Shown: positions 33,801 to 41,592, counted from the stretch's first letter. The stretch is 64,000 bases of DNA from Pelomonas sp047654805 (GCF_047654805.1 NZ_JASGIV010000001.1:1364001-1428000); one strand, 5' to 3'. Made by a program: numbers and translations. Notes: generated from the letters alone by a model not told the origin.

Positions 33801-33981
33801 CACTGGCACGGGTGCCGAGGTGCAGCGCCCGCTGGCTACCGTGGTCATCGGTGGCATCTTGTCATCGACGGCGTTGACGCTCCTGGTGTTGCCCGTGCTC
33901 TATCGCATTGCGCACCGCAAGGACGAGGAGGAGGAGTCTGCAGCGCCCCGAGCGGAACCGGACCGGGAGGTAGCTGCATGA
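30805..33981 (+). CDS. czcA: CzcA heavy-metal cation RND pump
   Basis: 1058-residue HME-RND antiporter exporting divalent cations, typically cobalt, zinc and cadmium. The N-terminus (FERIIRFAIEHRWLVMLAVL) and LPIDAVPDITNVQVQINTKA are near-invariant in CzcA. TM4 has LDFGIIIDGAVVIVENCVRR, keeping both Asp and the Glu of the proton relay. The C-terminal half repeats the pattern (VSLLLVFTLLFVMFGNVKD). ATG at 30805 follows GAAGAGG. Its stop overlaps a 24-codon mini-ORF that in turn overlaps the response regulator. The full set of complex genes suggests a working efflux system. Confidence 0.95.
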   Translation: MFERIIRFAIEHRWLVMLAVLGMAALGVFSYQKLPIDAVPDITNVQVQINTKAPGYSPLETEQRVTYPIETVMAGLPGLEQTRSLSRYGLSQVTVIFKDGTDIYFARQLVNERIQGARGQMPAGVEPNIGPISTGLGEIYLWTVESQPGAKKPNGDPYTATDLREIQDWVIKPQLRNVPGVTEINTIGGYAKEYHVAPDPGRLASYGITLADVVNALERNNANVGAGYIERRGEQYLIRAPGQVQSVSDIGNVVLRNEGSVPVRIKDVASVELGRELRTGAATDNGKEVVLGTVFMLIGENSRTVSQAVDKKMAEINKNLPAGVHAVTVYDRTTLVDKAISTVKKNLLEGAILVIVILFLFLGNIRAAVLTAMVIPLSMLFTFTGMVQQKVSANLMSLGALDFGIIIDGAVVIVENCVRRLAHAQEHKGRPLTRSERFHEVFLASQEARRPLLFGQLIIMIVYLPIFALAGVEGKMFHPMAFTVVIALVGAMILSMTFVPAAVALFIGEKVAEKENFLMGWARRAYEPALRRVMNAKPLVITFALVTVFLSGLLATRMGSEFVPSLNEGDFSIQTLRIPGTSLSQSVAMQQQLEAALKNRFPEIERVFARTGTAEIASDPMPPNISDAYVMLRPQSEWPEPRKTREELAALVKAEVEKLPGQNYEFSQPIQLRFNELISGVRSDVAVKVFGDDMDVMNNAAGRIAAVLNGIPGATEVNVEQTTGLPMLSVQIDREKTARYGLNIQDVQDTLATAVGGRQGGTMFEGDRRFDIVVRVPESVRSDLEAIKRLPVPLPASASGARKFIPLSEVADMSLSPGPNQVSRENGKRRVVVSANVRDRDIGTFVAEAEQAIQQQIKLPPGYWMTWGGQFENLQSATNRLKIVVPVSLLLVFTLLFVMFGNVKDGLLVFTGIPFALTGGIAALWLRDIPMSISAAVGFIALSGVAVLNGLVMIAFIRNLRESGRSLDEAIFEGAITRLRPVLMTALVASLGFVPMAIATGTGAEVQRPLATVVIGGILSSTALTLLVLPVLYRIAHRKDEEEESAAPRAEPDREVAA

Positions 33982-34052
33982 ACCCGATGTCGCTTGCCGC
34001 AGTGTGCAGGCTGCGAGGCCGGCGCACCACGGCCCGGCGCAGAGCTTCATGA
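33978..34052 (+). CDS. Coupled 24-residue mini-ORF between czcA and the response regulator
   Basis: The ATG lies inside the czcA stop (ATGA at 33978), behind a strong GGGAGG, and its TGA lies inside the response regulator start (ATGA at 34049). The peptide is short and Arg-rich (MNPMSLAAVCRLRGRRTTAR, then RRAS). It has no family. It probably serves to pass ribosomes from czcA to the regulator gene. It could also be a chance frame. Confidence 0.4.
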   Translation: MNPMSLAAVCRLRGRRTTARRRAS

Positions 34053-34732
34053 AGCTGCTGGTCGTCGAAGACGAAGTCAAGGCGGCCGCATACCTGCGCA
34101 AGGGCCTGACCGAGGAGGGCTACCAGGTCGAGGTGGCCCATAGCGGCGTCGACGGGCTTCACATGGCGTCCGTCAATGAGTACGACCTCGTGATCCTCGA
34201 CTGGATGCTTCCGGGCGTTGACGGTATGGCGGTCCTTTCGGCGCTGCGCCACATGCGATCAGTGCCAGTCCTGATGTTGACCGCGCGCGGCCAAATCGAG
34301 GACCGGGTGCGCGGCCTCCAGGGCGGGGCGGACGACTACCTCGTGAAGCCCTTCGCGTTCTCGGAACTGGTCGCGAGGATCCAGGTCTTGCTTCGCCGCT
34401 CGAGCGGCCCCCGGATGGAGGCAGAAGCGTTGTCGCTGCGCGTTGCGGACCTGGAGGTCGACACCGTGCGCCGCAGGGCGACGCGTGCCGGGCGGCGACT
34501 GGAGCTTACGCCCAAGGAGTTCAGCCTGCTGATCCTGCTGCTGCAGCGTCAGGGGCATGTCCTGTCGCGCACGGAGATCGCTGCGCAGGTCTGGGACATG
34601 AACTTCGACAGCGAGACGAACGTGGTCGAGGTCGCCATCCGGAGGCTGCGTTCCAAGCTGGACCAACCGTTCGACAAGCCGCTGCTGCATACGGTCCGCG
34701 GCATGGGCTACGTGCTTGAGGACCGGCCATGA
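34049..34732 (+). CDS. czcR: Heavy-metal OmpR-family response regulator (CzcR/CusR-like)
   Basis: 227-residue response regulator. The receiver domain shows the acidic pair in LLVVEDEVKAA, the phosphoacceptor Asp in DLVILDWMLPGVDGM and the Lys in DDYLVKPFAFSEL. The C-terminal winged helix ends in RRLRSKLDQPFDKPLLHTVR with GMGYVLEDRP, the usual heavy-metal (IrlR/CopR/CusR/CzcR) pattern. The ATG at 34049 is preceded by the mini-ORF. Overlaps the sensor kinase by ATGA. Likely target: the operator upstream of czcE. Confidence 0.88.
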   Translation: MKLLVVEDEVKAAAYLRKGLTEEGYQVEVAHSGVDGLHMASVNEYDLVILDWMLPGVDGMAVLSALRHMRSVPVLMLTARGQIEDRVRGLQGGADDYLVKPFAFSELVARIQVLLRRSSGPRMEAEALSLRVADLEVDTVRRRATRAGRRLELTPKEFSLLILLLQRQGHVLSRTEIAAQVWDMNFDSETNVVEVAIRRLRSKLDQPFDKPLLHTVRGMGYVLEDRP

Positions 34733-36075
34733 CCGTCTCCCCGGGGCGTGCACCCAGCCTGCGTGCACGCCTTTCGCGGCAGTTCGCGCTCCAGACCCTG
34801 GTCGGGCTCAGCCTTGTCTGCGGTTCGGTCTACCTCGTGATTGCGCTGACTCTGTCCAGCCGGCAGGATGACACCCTCCTGCAGAAGCGGGTTGCCGTCC
34901 AGCGGCTTCTCGGCGAAGGGCGCGAGATCCACGACATCCCAGGAATCAAGCATCTGCTGAGCGACTTCCTCGCCGGCCACGACGACCTGTCGCTGGTCGT
35001 GAGGCAGCAAAGCGGACTTGCGGTCTTCGAGAAGGATGATGCGAGCCGACCGAGAGCCATGGGCAAGCACCTGGCATTCGACGTCCGTCTGCCCGAGGAA
35101 CTCGGTGGGGCCGGGCGCGCCGAACTCATCTATGACCTCCGCAAGGACGACTCGCTGTTAACCCGCCTCTGGTGGACGCTGCTGACCGCGGCCATCGTCG
35201 GCACCTTCGCGGTGTCGACGACAGGATTCCTTCTGGTTCACAAGGGGTTGGCGCCGCTGAATGCCCTTGCGCGCCGCACGTCGGAACTGGACGCGAGCCG
35301 GCTGGATCAGAGGCTGGATGCCGCTGGACAACCCGAGGAGGTTCAGTCGCTGCTCTCTCAGTTCAATGCCCTGCTGGACAGGCTGCAGGTCGCCTACCTG
35401 CAGATGGAAGCCTTCAACGCCGACGTCGCGCATGAGTTGAACAACCCCCTGTCCATCCTGATCGGCTCTTGCGAGGTGGCGTTGCGCAGGCCGCGCTCCG
35501 CTCCGGAGTTGCATGACACGCTGACGTCCAACCTGGAGGAACTGCGACGCGTTGCCGGGATCGTGGCGGACATGCTCTTCCTGTCCCGGGCGGAGCGGGG
35601 CGTCCCGGCGCGGCGGTCGTTGGCGACGAGCATGGCCGACCTAGCGTTGGAAGTCGTCGACTACTTCGAGGCCGTGCTCGAGGAGTCCGACTTGCGGGTG
35701 GAGGTGCTTGGCGACGCGCACGCGGCCGTCGATGCGGGGCTGGTCCGCCGGGCGATTTCGAACCTGCTGAGCAATGCCACTCGCTACGCGACCCGAGGTT
35801 CGCTCGTCGAGATAAGGATAGTCAGGATTGGCACGAGGCATGTGTCCATCGGGGTGCACAACCGGGGTGGCAGGATTGCCAGCGAACACCTGCCGCGCCT
35901 GTTCGATCGCTTCTATCGGATCGACCCGTCGCGTAGCAATGCCGACCGCAACCACGGCCTCGGGTTGGCCATCGTCGCGGCCATCGCGCGCATGCATGGG
36001 GGACTGGCTCGTGCGGAGTCGACGGACAAGGGAACCTGTATCCATTTCACGCTCGAGGACCAGGGTGCCGTCTAG
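34729..36075 (+). CDS. czcS: Heavy-metal sensor histidine kinase (CzcS/CusS-like)
   Basis: 448-residue membrane kinase. Two transmembrane segments (near residues 19-40 and 150-172) enclose a periplasmic sensor loop. A HAMP-like linker follows, then the phosphoacceptor His in AFNADVAHELNNPLSILIGS, an N-box (LLSNATRYATRGSLVEIRI), and G-boxes (DRNHGLGLAIVAAIARMHGG). The heavy-metal sensor kinase pattern HELNNPLSILIGS(C/E) fits. It is coupled to the regulator by ATGA. A 7-bp hairpin downstream (36122-36143) could end the transcript. Confidence 0.85.
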   Translation: MTVSPGRAPSLRARLSRQFALQTLVGLSLVCGSVYLVIALTLSSRQDDTLLQKRVAVQRLLGEGREIHDIPGIKHLLSDFLAGHDDLSLVVRQQSGLAVFEKDDASRPRAMGKHLAFDVRLPEELGGAGRAELIYDLRKDDSLLTRLWWTLLTAAIVGTFAVSTTGFLLVHKGLAPLNALARRTSELDASRLDQRLDAAGQPEEVQSLLSQFNALLDRLQVAYLQMEAFNADVAHELNNPLSILIGSCEVALRRPRSAPELHDTLTSNLEELRRVAGIVADMLFLSRAERGVPARRSLATSMADLALEVVDYFEAVLEESDLRVEVLGDAHAAVDAGLVRRAISNLLSNATRYATRGSLVEIRIVRIGTRHVSIGVHNRGGRIASEHLPRLFDRFYRIDPSRSNADRNHGLGLAIVAAIARMHGGLARAESTDKGTCIHFTLEDQGAV

Positions 36076-36457
36076 AGCGCCAGCGACGCCGCATCGAAGT
36101 GGCAGGTCACGAATCGGCGCGATCCCGGGCTTGTCACCGGGATTCGCTGGACCAGATTCTCTCGTGAGCCGGGCGAATTCAAGGGGGCTCTCGGACGGTC
36201 TTGGGCCTGCCGAGAAACGCGGTGGCCCGCAGGGACCCCAGTCCCGTGTGCGGTTGCCCGGCCTTTGAATGCCCCTTGTCCACGAAGCCGTCAGAAACGG
36301 TCGCCGTTTGGTAGCGCATTGAGTCGGACAAGAGCACGCTGAAGCGGTACCAGGCAGAAGGTTCACCGCCAGCACTGAAGCACTGCTTTCCAGTCGGCCA
36401 GAAGCTGGCGTTCGAGGTTCGACGCTGGGGCCTCCAGACATCAAGCCGTGTTCCAGC
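36076..36457. other. Intergenic region after the czc two-component genes
   Basis: 382 bp. It holds the hairpin ATCCCGG / CCGGGAT at 36122-36128 and 36137-36143, which lacks a T-run. No gene or recognisable remnant was seen in either direction. Confidence 0.5.
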
Positions 36458-36658
36458 CTAGCTGCTTGAACGGGGTGCCTGCCTTTCCTTGGCGAGGAAG
36501 TACGGAATCTCACCGCGACCGATTGCGATGTCTCGCAGCTCACGATCATCCATGGCCAAGAGTTCTGCCTCGCCTGAGACGTGACGTCGCCGGCCGAGGC
36601 AGCGCCGGAAGCGAGCCGCCATCTGGAAGTACGCCGTTCGCAATGCATTGATGCTCAT
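36458..36658 (-). CDS. DUF1127 small protein
   Basis: 66-residue protein with the DUF1127 core: FRRCLGRRRHVSGEAELLAM then DDRELRDIAIGRGEIPYFL. These Arg-rich, LDDRELRDIGLxRxDI-type proteins are common in Alpha- and Betaproteobacteria and some bind RNA or affect phosphate/carbon responses. ATG at 36658 chosen over GTG at 36664. It is divergent from the LysR gene, with an inverted repeat between them. Confidence 0.75.
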   Translation of the reverse strand: MSINALRTAYFQMAARFRRCLGRRRHVSGEAELLAMDDRELRDIAIGRGEIPYFLAKERQAPRSSS

Positions 36659-36703
36659 GGCCACATGGTTGCAGTGTCCGAACTATCATGGAAGTTTGTT
36701 GTT

Positions 36704-36720
36704 CTGATAACTAATATCAG
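36704..36720 (+). promoter_or_regulatory. Inverted repeat before the LysR gene
   Basis: CTGATA-ACTAA-TATCAG is a perfect 6-bp inverted repeat with a 5-bp spacer, ending 8 bp before the LysR start. It is likely an autoregulatory site and could affect the divergent DUF1127 gene. Confidence 0.5.
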
Positions 36721-36728
36721 GAAAGCTG

Positions 36729-37616
36729 ATGAGAGAACTGAACCTTGACCAGCTACGGACTCTCGTTTCCGCCGTGGACCTCGGAACGTTCTCTGCCGCT
36801 GCGGCTGCTTTGCACTTGTCGCAGCCTACGGTCAGCCTGCATGTGGCTGAACTTGAAGAACGGCTTGGCGTTCGCCTGTTGCTGCGCGGGAGTGGGGGCG
36901 TGAAACCAACCGGTGCAGGCTTCTTGCTGGTGCAGCGGGCCAGGTCACTGCTGCGCGATGCGGAGGAGGCCGTCGAGGCAATTCGCCGTCATGCGGCCGG
37001 CACCGCAGGCCGCGTCCGGTTGGGCGCCACAACCAGCATCGTCACATTTCTGCTCCCCGAGGTCCTGCGTTCGATGGAGGTCCACCACGCAGACATCGAC
37101 GTCGACATCCGCATCGTCGGGACTTTCGATGCGCTTTCGAGTGTGACGCGTGGCGACCTGGATGTGGCATTGGTAGGCACCCAGGAAGTTCCCGACGACT
37201 TGGTTGTTCGACGCTGGAGACGCGACCCCATGATGGCGTTCATGCCCGAATCCTGGATGCCTCCGAGGCGCGTAACGCCGCGATGGCTGGCAGGCAAGCC
37301 ATTGATCGCCAACGACGCAACCACGATCTTGCACCGGCAAACGGTCGAATGGTTCGCGTCCGGTGGTGTCGTCCCGCAGCCTAGGATCGAGATGAACTAC
37401 ACAGAGGCCATGAAGAGCCTGGTGGCGGCCGGCTACGGGGCAGCGATCCTTCCCGTGGAAGGCCCCACCGCGGCCGCGGCCCTTCCAGGCATCCGCATGG
37501 CACCGCTGAATCCGGTTCTCTGGAGAGAGACCTGGATCGTCCATCGAGCACTGCCGGTGGTCGACGGTGCAACTCTCAAGTTGCTCGAAACTCTCAAGCA
37601 GATCGCTCAGTGGTGA
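36729..37616 (+). CDS. LysR family transcriptional regulator
   Basis: 295-residue LTTR. DNA-binding part: LRTLVSAVDLGTFSAAAAAL with HLSQPTVSLHVAELEERLGV. The effector domain is of the usual fold (GRVRLGATTSIVTFLLPEVL, VAAGYGAAILPVEG). There is no obvious target gene nearby except itself and the divergent DUF1127 gene. Its end overlaps by 10 bp a leftward broken MocR fragment, so it may have lost an original partner gene. Confidence 0.88.
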   Translation: MRELNLDQLRTLVSAVDLGTFSAAAAALHLSQPTVSLHVAELEERLGVRLLLRGSGGVKPTGAGFLLVQRARSLLRDAEEAVEAIRRHAAGTAGRVRLGATTSIVTFLLPEVLRSMEVHHADIDVDIRIVGTFDALSSVTRGDLDVALVGTQEVPDDLVVRRWRRDPMMAFMPESWMPPRRVTPRWLAGKPLIANDATTILHRQTVEWFASGGVVPQPRIEMNYTEAMKSLVAAGYGAAILPVEGPTAAAALPGIRMAPLNPVLWRETWIVHRALPVVDGATLKLLETLKQIAQW

Positions 37617-37942
37617 TGCGAGCCTGAACTCCGAACGAGGGCAGCAACAGCCTGCGCCAGGCGACGAATTCCTTCGTCGATGAAGGCCCGCTCAAGCAGC
37701 GCGTAGCCCATAACCAGTCCGGCTGAACGAATCGCGGCCTGCCTTGAAGTGCTCGGGTGATACAGCGGGCTGATGGCATGCACGCGGACGCCTCGATGCC
37801 GCGCTTCATCAGCCAGCGCCTGCTCAGCAGTCACAGGCACGCCACTGAACCATACAACCAGGTGCGACCAGCTGGCGGCGCCTCTCACCGCGATACCGCG
37901 CGACGCGGCACGTAGACGGTATCGCTGGTCTGAACTCCCCAT
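37607..37942 (-). pseudogene. C-terminal fragment of a MocR/PdxR-type regulator
   Basis: The last ~85 residues (EQALADEARHRGVRVHAISP, then LYHPSTSRQAAIRSAGLVMG and YALLERAFIDEGIRRLAQAV) match the C-terminus of the aminotransferase-like domain of GntR/MocR regulators, which normally are about 470 residues. No HTH or PLP-lysine part is present upstream. The open frame at 37943 runs out into unrelated sequence. This is a decayed remnant, probably left by a rearrangement near the small-gene island. Confidence 0.6.
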
Positions 37943-38252
37943 AGGCAGCGATGCTCCCGGGGTGCCAGCAGGGATGGCGTCTCTGCTGTCCGCGCCACCT
38001 CGGCGGTCGACCAGTCGGCGTCACCGACCGTATTGAAGGTAACTACCCACGCCTGCTCCAACGAGAAGTTCCCGTCGGATCTACTACCTCGGCGATGTGG
38101 GCCGCATGAACGCCTCACCGAGTGCGAGGCGCCCCCCATTTGGGGGATATGAGGGGGATGCGAGACCTTGATCCCCTCCGCGTTCCCTCTTCGGGGCGAT
38201 TCCTTCCACGCAGGCCGGCCCCGAGACTGGCTCCGTCGAAACAGGAGCCAGC
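37943..38252. other. Stretch between MocR remnant and small-gene island
   Basis: 310 bp, no supportable gene. It contains GCGCCCCCCATTTGGGGGAT, a short inverted repeat of G and C runs near 38130. Confidence 0.4.
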
Positions 38253-38438
38253 ATGTCATCTCAGGCCGCGCCGCCCACCCCCAAGCCCTTGCGCATCGCG
38301 GACAGCGATCTGATGCGCGTCACCCTTGCCCAGCTCCGGGCCTGGGAGGCTGAGGCCGCTCAGGGCGTCGTCGTGCCGAAGGCCGACGAGGAGGCCTGGG
38401 AGGACACCGAGATCGATATGCGCAGGACGGCGCTGTGA
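38253..38438 (+). CDS. Small protein of unknown function
   Basis: 61 residues, MSSQAAPPTPKPLRIADSDL then MRVTLAQLRAWEAEAAQGVV and VPKADEEAWEDTEIDMRRTAL split over the tail. It is acidic and probably helical (LAQLRAWEAEA). No family recognised. Its stop overlaps the GTG of the next small gene (GTGA), so both are translated from one mRNA. Confidence 0.5.
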   Translation: MSSQAAPPTPKPLRIADSDLMRVTLAQLRAWEAEAAQGVVVPKADEEAWEDTEIDMRRTAL

Positions 38439-38644
38439 CGCGCGGCCCGGTCGGTGTCCAGGCACTCCTGGCCAGGATGCCCCGTTGGTTCGTGGAGCAC
38501 GCCCAGATGACCGACGAGCGCGCTCGCCGCCGGCGCGAGGCGCAGGCCAGGCGCTTCGAGCTGGAGTTCCTGTGTGCCGTTGAGGTGAAGGACAGCGGCT
38601 GGCAGGAGTGGCAGGACACAGTGGCTGAGTTCAACGACCGCTGA
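38435..38644 (+). CDS. Small basic helical protein of unknown function
   Basis: 69 residues starting GTG, overlapping the previous gene. It is rich in Arg and charged residues (MTDERARRRREAQARRFELE) and looks helical, possibly coiled. No family recognised. It converges with, and overlaps by 14 bp, the leftward small gene ending at 38631. Confidence 0.5.
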   Translation: MTRGPVGVQALLARMPRWFVEHAQMTDERARRRREAQARRFELEFLCAVEVKDSGWQEWQDTVAEFNDR

Positions 38645-38906
38645 CGGCCTCGGCGTGGCGGCAGAACCAGGCAACGTAGGACGTCTTGCTGCGGGGTCTG
38701 CTGTAGCGCTGCTTCCTGAAAGTCAGGCGCACACGACCCACCCAACCGGCGTCGATCTCGACGAGCATTTCATCGTCGACCGCGCAGGCGGGGTCGGGCA
38801 AGGACTTGCTGGCCTGTGCAATGTGCTGACCAGGCACGCGGCCAAGGATTCCGTTGTCAGCATGGGAGGGGAGCGGAGGGGTGATGCGTTCAGGTGCTGG
38901 AGTCAT
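38631..38906 (-). CDS. Small protein of unknown function (possible mobile-element cargo)
   Basis: 91 residues with a beta/basic segment WVGRVRLTFRKQRYSRPRSK then TSYVAWFCRHAEAV. Similar short GRVRLTFRKxR proteins are, to my memory, often carried by integrative elements in Burkholderiales, but I cannot confirm that. Its ATG overlaps the stop of an upstream leftward frame (ATGA). Function unknown. Confidence 0.5.
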   Translation of the reverse strand: MTPAPERITPPLPSHADNGILGRVPGQHIAQASKSLPDPACAVDDEMLVEIDAGWVGRVRLTFRKQRYSRPRSKTSYVAWFCRHAEAVSGR

Positions 38907-39118
38907 GCGGCAATCCTGCGAGCGATCTGGCTCACAGGATGAGCCAGCGCAGGATTGAATGCCACGGCCCGGGCATTCGGGACGACGGACCTGGGAACCT
39001 TGTTGGTGCCGCCAACCTGGCCACGCAATCGGGGGTGCTGTTCCGCCGCGCGCTGGAACGGAGCTTCAATCTCGTCAGGGCGGCGCTCGACTAACAGATG
39101 GCCGATTGCTGCTCGCAG
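38903..39118 (-). pseudogene. 5'-truncated small gene coupled to the gene at 38631
   Basis: An open frame reads LRAAIGHLLVERRPDEIEAP, then FQRAAEQHPRLRGQVGGTNK and VPRSVVPNARAVAFNPALAH. It ends in an ATGA overlap with the next gene, which suggests genuine translation in the past. An in-frame stop at 39119-39121 and the lack of a good start codon suggest the 5' part was lost or is frameshifted. Family not recognised. Confidence 0.4.
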
Positions 39119-39338
39119 TCAATGGACCAGGCATCCTTTCCCCGTCTATGGGCCAGATAGTCCGTGAGGCCATTGCATCGCCGTAGGACAGGCTCGTTCG
39201 GCATCGCTGACGAAAGGCCGATTCCGGCGGTCGCCCCTGCTCCGTTCAACCTTCTCCCTGGTAATCATGCTAGGTGCCAGGAATCTAGGTGCCCCGTCCG
39301 ACTACCATCGCGACGGCTCAATACGGCAGGACGGATGG

Positions 39339-40817
39339 ATGCCTGGGCAAACGGCCATTTCGAGGCTTGAGGACGGCACGGAACTTCCCCGTTTCCTGTC
39401 GCACTACGAGCTACGACGCGTGTTGGGGCGAGGAGGCTTCAGCATCGTCTACGAGGCCTGGGATGCTCGCCTTTGCCGGGCCGTGGCGATCAAATGCCTG
39501 TTGCGTGCCGAGCGCGGCCCTCAGGGCAGCCTGCACGAGGCGCGCATGACCGCGCGCGTGAAACACCCGGCCTTCGTCACGATCTACGAACTGCTCCACC
39601 ATGAGGGCCGCACTTTCCTCGTGATGGAGCTGATCGACGGCCGTACGCTCAGCGAGATCACTGCAGACGGGCCGGTGTCGACGGACATTGCGCAGCGCTG
39701 GGCCTGGGAGGCGGCCGTGGCCATTCATGCCGCCCATGCAGGCGGTGTCGTGCACGGTGACATCAAGCCATCGAACCTGATGGTCGATGCCCAGGGGCAG
39801 GTGCGCATTCTCGATCTGGGGCTGGCAACGACCCGCGATCCCTGCGCGACGCAGGACCTCTCGGCGTTGGGCGAGAACGCCGGCACCTTGGCCTACATGG
39901 CACCAGAGCTGCTGCTGGGCGCACCGCCAAGCACCGCAAGCGACGTCTTCTCCCTGGGCCTGACGTTGTACCGCATCGTGGCCGGCCCTGGTCGCGTGCC
40001 GGCCAGCACACTTGCGCTCGCTCACCAGCGTCTGGCGCAGGACCTGGAGTTGGTGGCCGCGGGCGTGGACTCCCGCTTTCTGGAGCTGCTTCAGGAGATG
40101 ACCAGACGTGATCCGGCCATGCGGCTGACCGAGCTGGGTGTCGTGGCGGCGCGCTTGTGTCGGCTCAACGGTGCAGATGCCCCGCCGGCCGTTGCCCCCC
40201 GGAGGGCCGCGTTGCGTGCGTGGAGAGCCGCAGGACTCTTGGTTGTCGCATTGGTTTTGGTGGGCGCCGGGATTCTGCTGCGGCCCGATGGAGTACCCAT
40301 CGCGCCCCGGGACGTAGCTGCTGCGGAGCGCAGCCTGCGTCTGCCGGACGACACCGTGGGCATTGATCGGGCCATCGTTACGCTGGAGGCCGTGCTGGCC
40401 GCTGAGCACACACCTCCGGCTCGAGTGGCTGCGCTGCTTGCCGTCGCCTATTGCCTGCGCTACGCCGGCAATGGCCGGGATCCGGTTTGGCTGGACCGTG
40501 CGGCGGCCAGCGCCCAACTCGCCCTCAGGACCGAGGACCAACTGGCTCTGGCCCATACGGCTCAGGCGTGGGTATTGGAGCTGCAGGAGCAGTTGGACGC
40601 GGCGCAACGCGAGTACGCGCACGCACTGAGTCTCGATCCCCACGATTTCCATGCGCTCAATGGGCAAGCGCAGCTGTTGATCCGGCAGGGGCGTGCCGAT
40701 GCAGCGCTGGCCGTCTTCCAGCGCGCGTTGGGTAGGTATCCGGACGAACCGGTGTTCCTCAATGGGCTAGGGCCTGTTAACACAAACGCAATCCGTCAGC
40801 GATCAGAGCGAAGCTGA
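39339..40817 (+). CDS. Serine/threonine kinase with TPR region, 3' end replaced by an IS
   Basis: The N-terminal protein-kinase domain has the glycine loop VLGRGGFSIVYEAWD, the ATP lysine in AVAIKCLLRA, and the catalytic loop VVHGDIKPSNLMV (HGD rather than HRD). It also has ILDLGLATT (DLG rather than DFG) and YMAPELLLG. One transmembrane helix (WRAAGLLVVALVLVGAGILL) follows, then TPR-like repeats (ALAHTAQAWVLELQEQLDAA). The frame crosses into the IS427-type element at 40770, so the last 16 codons are IS sequence and the true tail is lost. ATG at 39339 is preferred after CAGGACGG; 39267 is an alternative. Probably signals to the FHA/sigma-54 regulator encoded downstream. Confidence 0.82.
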   Translation: MPGQTAISRLEDGTELPRFLSHYELRRVLGRGGFSIVYEAWDARLCRAVAIKCLLRAERGPQGSLHEARMTARVKHPAFVTIYELLHHEGRTFLVMELIDGRTLSEITADGPVSTDIAQRWAWEAAVAIHAAHAGGVVHGDIKPSNLMVDAQGQVRILDLGLATTRDPCATQDLSALGENAGTLAYMAPELLLGAPPSTASDVFSLGLTLYRIVAGPGRVPASTLALAHQRLAQDLELVAAGVDSRFLELLQEMTRRDPAMRLTELGVVAARLCRLNGADAPPAVAPRRAALRAWRAAGLLVVALVLVGAGILLRPDGVPIAPRDVAAAERSLRLPDDTVGIDRAIVTLEAVLAAEHTPPARVAALLAVAYCLRYAGNGRDPVWLDRAAASAQLALRTEDQLALAHTAQAWVLELQEQLDAAQREYAHALSLDPHDFHALNGQAQLLIRQGRADAALAVFQRALGRYPDEPVFLNGLGPVNTNAIRQRSERS

Positions 40818-41592
40818 TGAAGGCGGTGAACATGATGTCGAGCTTCTCGAAGCGGGAGAAGATTCGGCGATAGCCCTTGAGGCGGCGGAACAGGCGCTCG
40901 ACTTCATTGCGGCGCTTGTACATCTCGCGGTCGTACTCCCAGGGCTCGATGCGCGTGCTCAGGGGCGGCACGACAGGGATGAACCCCAGGTCGAGTGCGA
41001 GCTGCCGAGTTTCGTTGCCCTCGTAGGCGCGATCCATCAACAGATGCAAAGGCCGATTGGGCGCACCGAGCCGCTTCAGCAGAGCTCGCCCCTCGGGAGC
41101 ATCGTGCGCCTGCCCTGGTGACAGCGAGAAGGTTATGGCCGTGCGCGCGTCCGCCGCGACGAGATGGATTTTGGTGTTCCACCCACCACGGGATTTGCCG
41201 ATAGCTTGCGGACCGTTTTTTTTGGCGCGCCGGTGCCATCGGGGTGCACCTTGACGCTGGTGCTGTCCAGCGACACCGCTTCAATCTTGATCTGCACGAT
41301 CTGCGCCTGCTGCAATTGCTCGAAGGTCCGGTCCAAAACGCCCGACTTTGCCCAGCGGCTCATGCGCGTGTAGATCGTATGCCAGTTGCCGAAGCGCTTG
41401 GGCAAGCCGCGCCATTTGCAGCCGTGCTCAGCAACGTAAAGGATGGCATTCAACACCTGCAGATTCGACAGGCTGACGTTGCCGCGTTGCAGCGGCAAGC
41501 AGTGCTCGATCTGCGCGAATTGGGCTGCTGTGATCTCCATGCACTCACTGTCGCAGCCCAATTGCTTTGGTGCAATTAGTGTTAACAGGCCC
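40770..41592 (-). mobile_element. IS5 family (IS427 group) insertion sequence, 823 bp
   Basis: Perfect 14-bp terminal inverted repeats GGGCCTGTTAACAC at 40770-40783 and its complement at 41579-41592, flanked by a TA duplication (40768-40769 and 41593-41594), as is usual for the IS427 group. The transposase is split into two frames joined by a -1 shift at a run of eight A on the minus strand. Its insertion broke the kinase gene and lies at the stop of a leftward gene on the other side. Confidence 0.92.
40777..41540 (-). CDS. IS427-group transposase made by -1 frameshift (orfA-orfB)
   Basis: orfA starts ATG at 41540 (MEITAAQFAQIEHCLPLQRG, the usual IS5 beginning). Its zero frame stops near 41133. 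In the minus strand, a run of eight A at 41223-41216 can shift ribosomes by -1. The fused product continues ...NGPQAIGKSRGGWNTKIHLV and ends DGLRLC, about 254 residues. Catalytic DDE residues are seen in VSLDSTSVKVHPDG, LLMDRAYEGNETRQ and RRNEVERLFRRLKGYRR. Intact frames suggest an active element. Confidence 0.88.

Noticed and set aside
36122..36143. Hairpin after the sensor kinase gene as a terminator
   Set aside because: The 7-bp stem lacks a T-run and is not directly behind the stop codon; kept only as a note in the intergenic entry.
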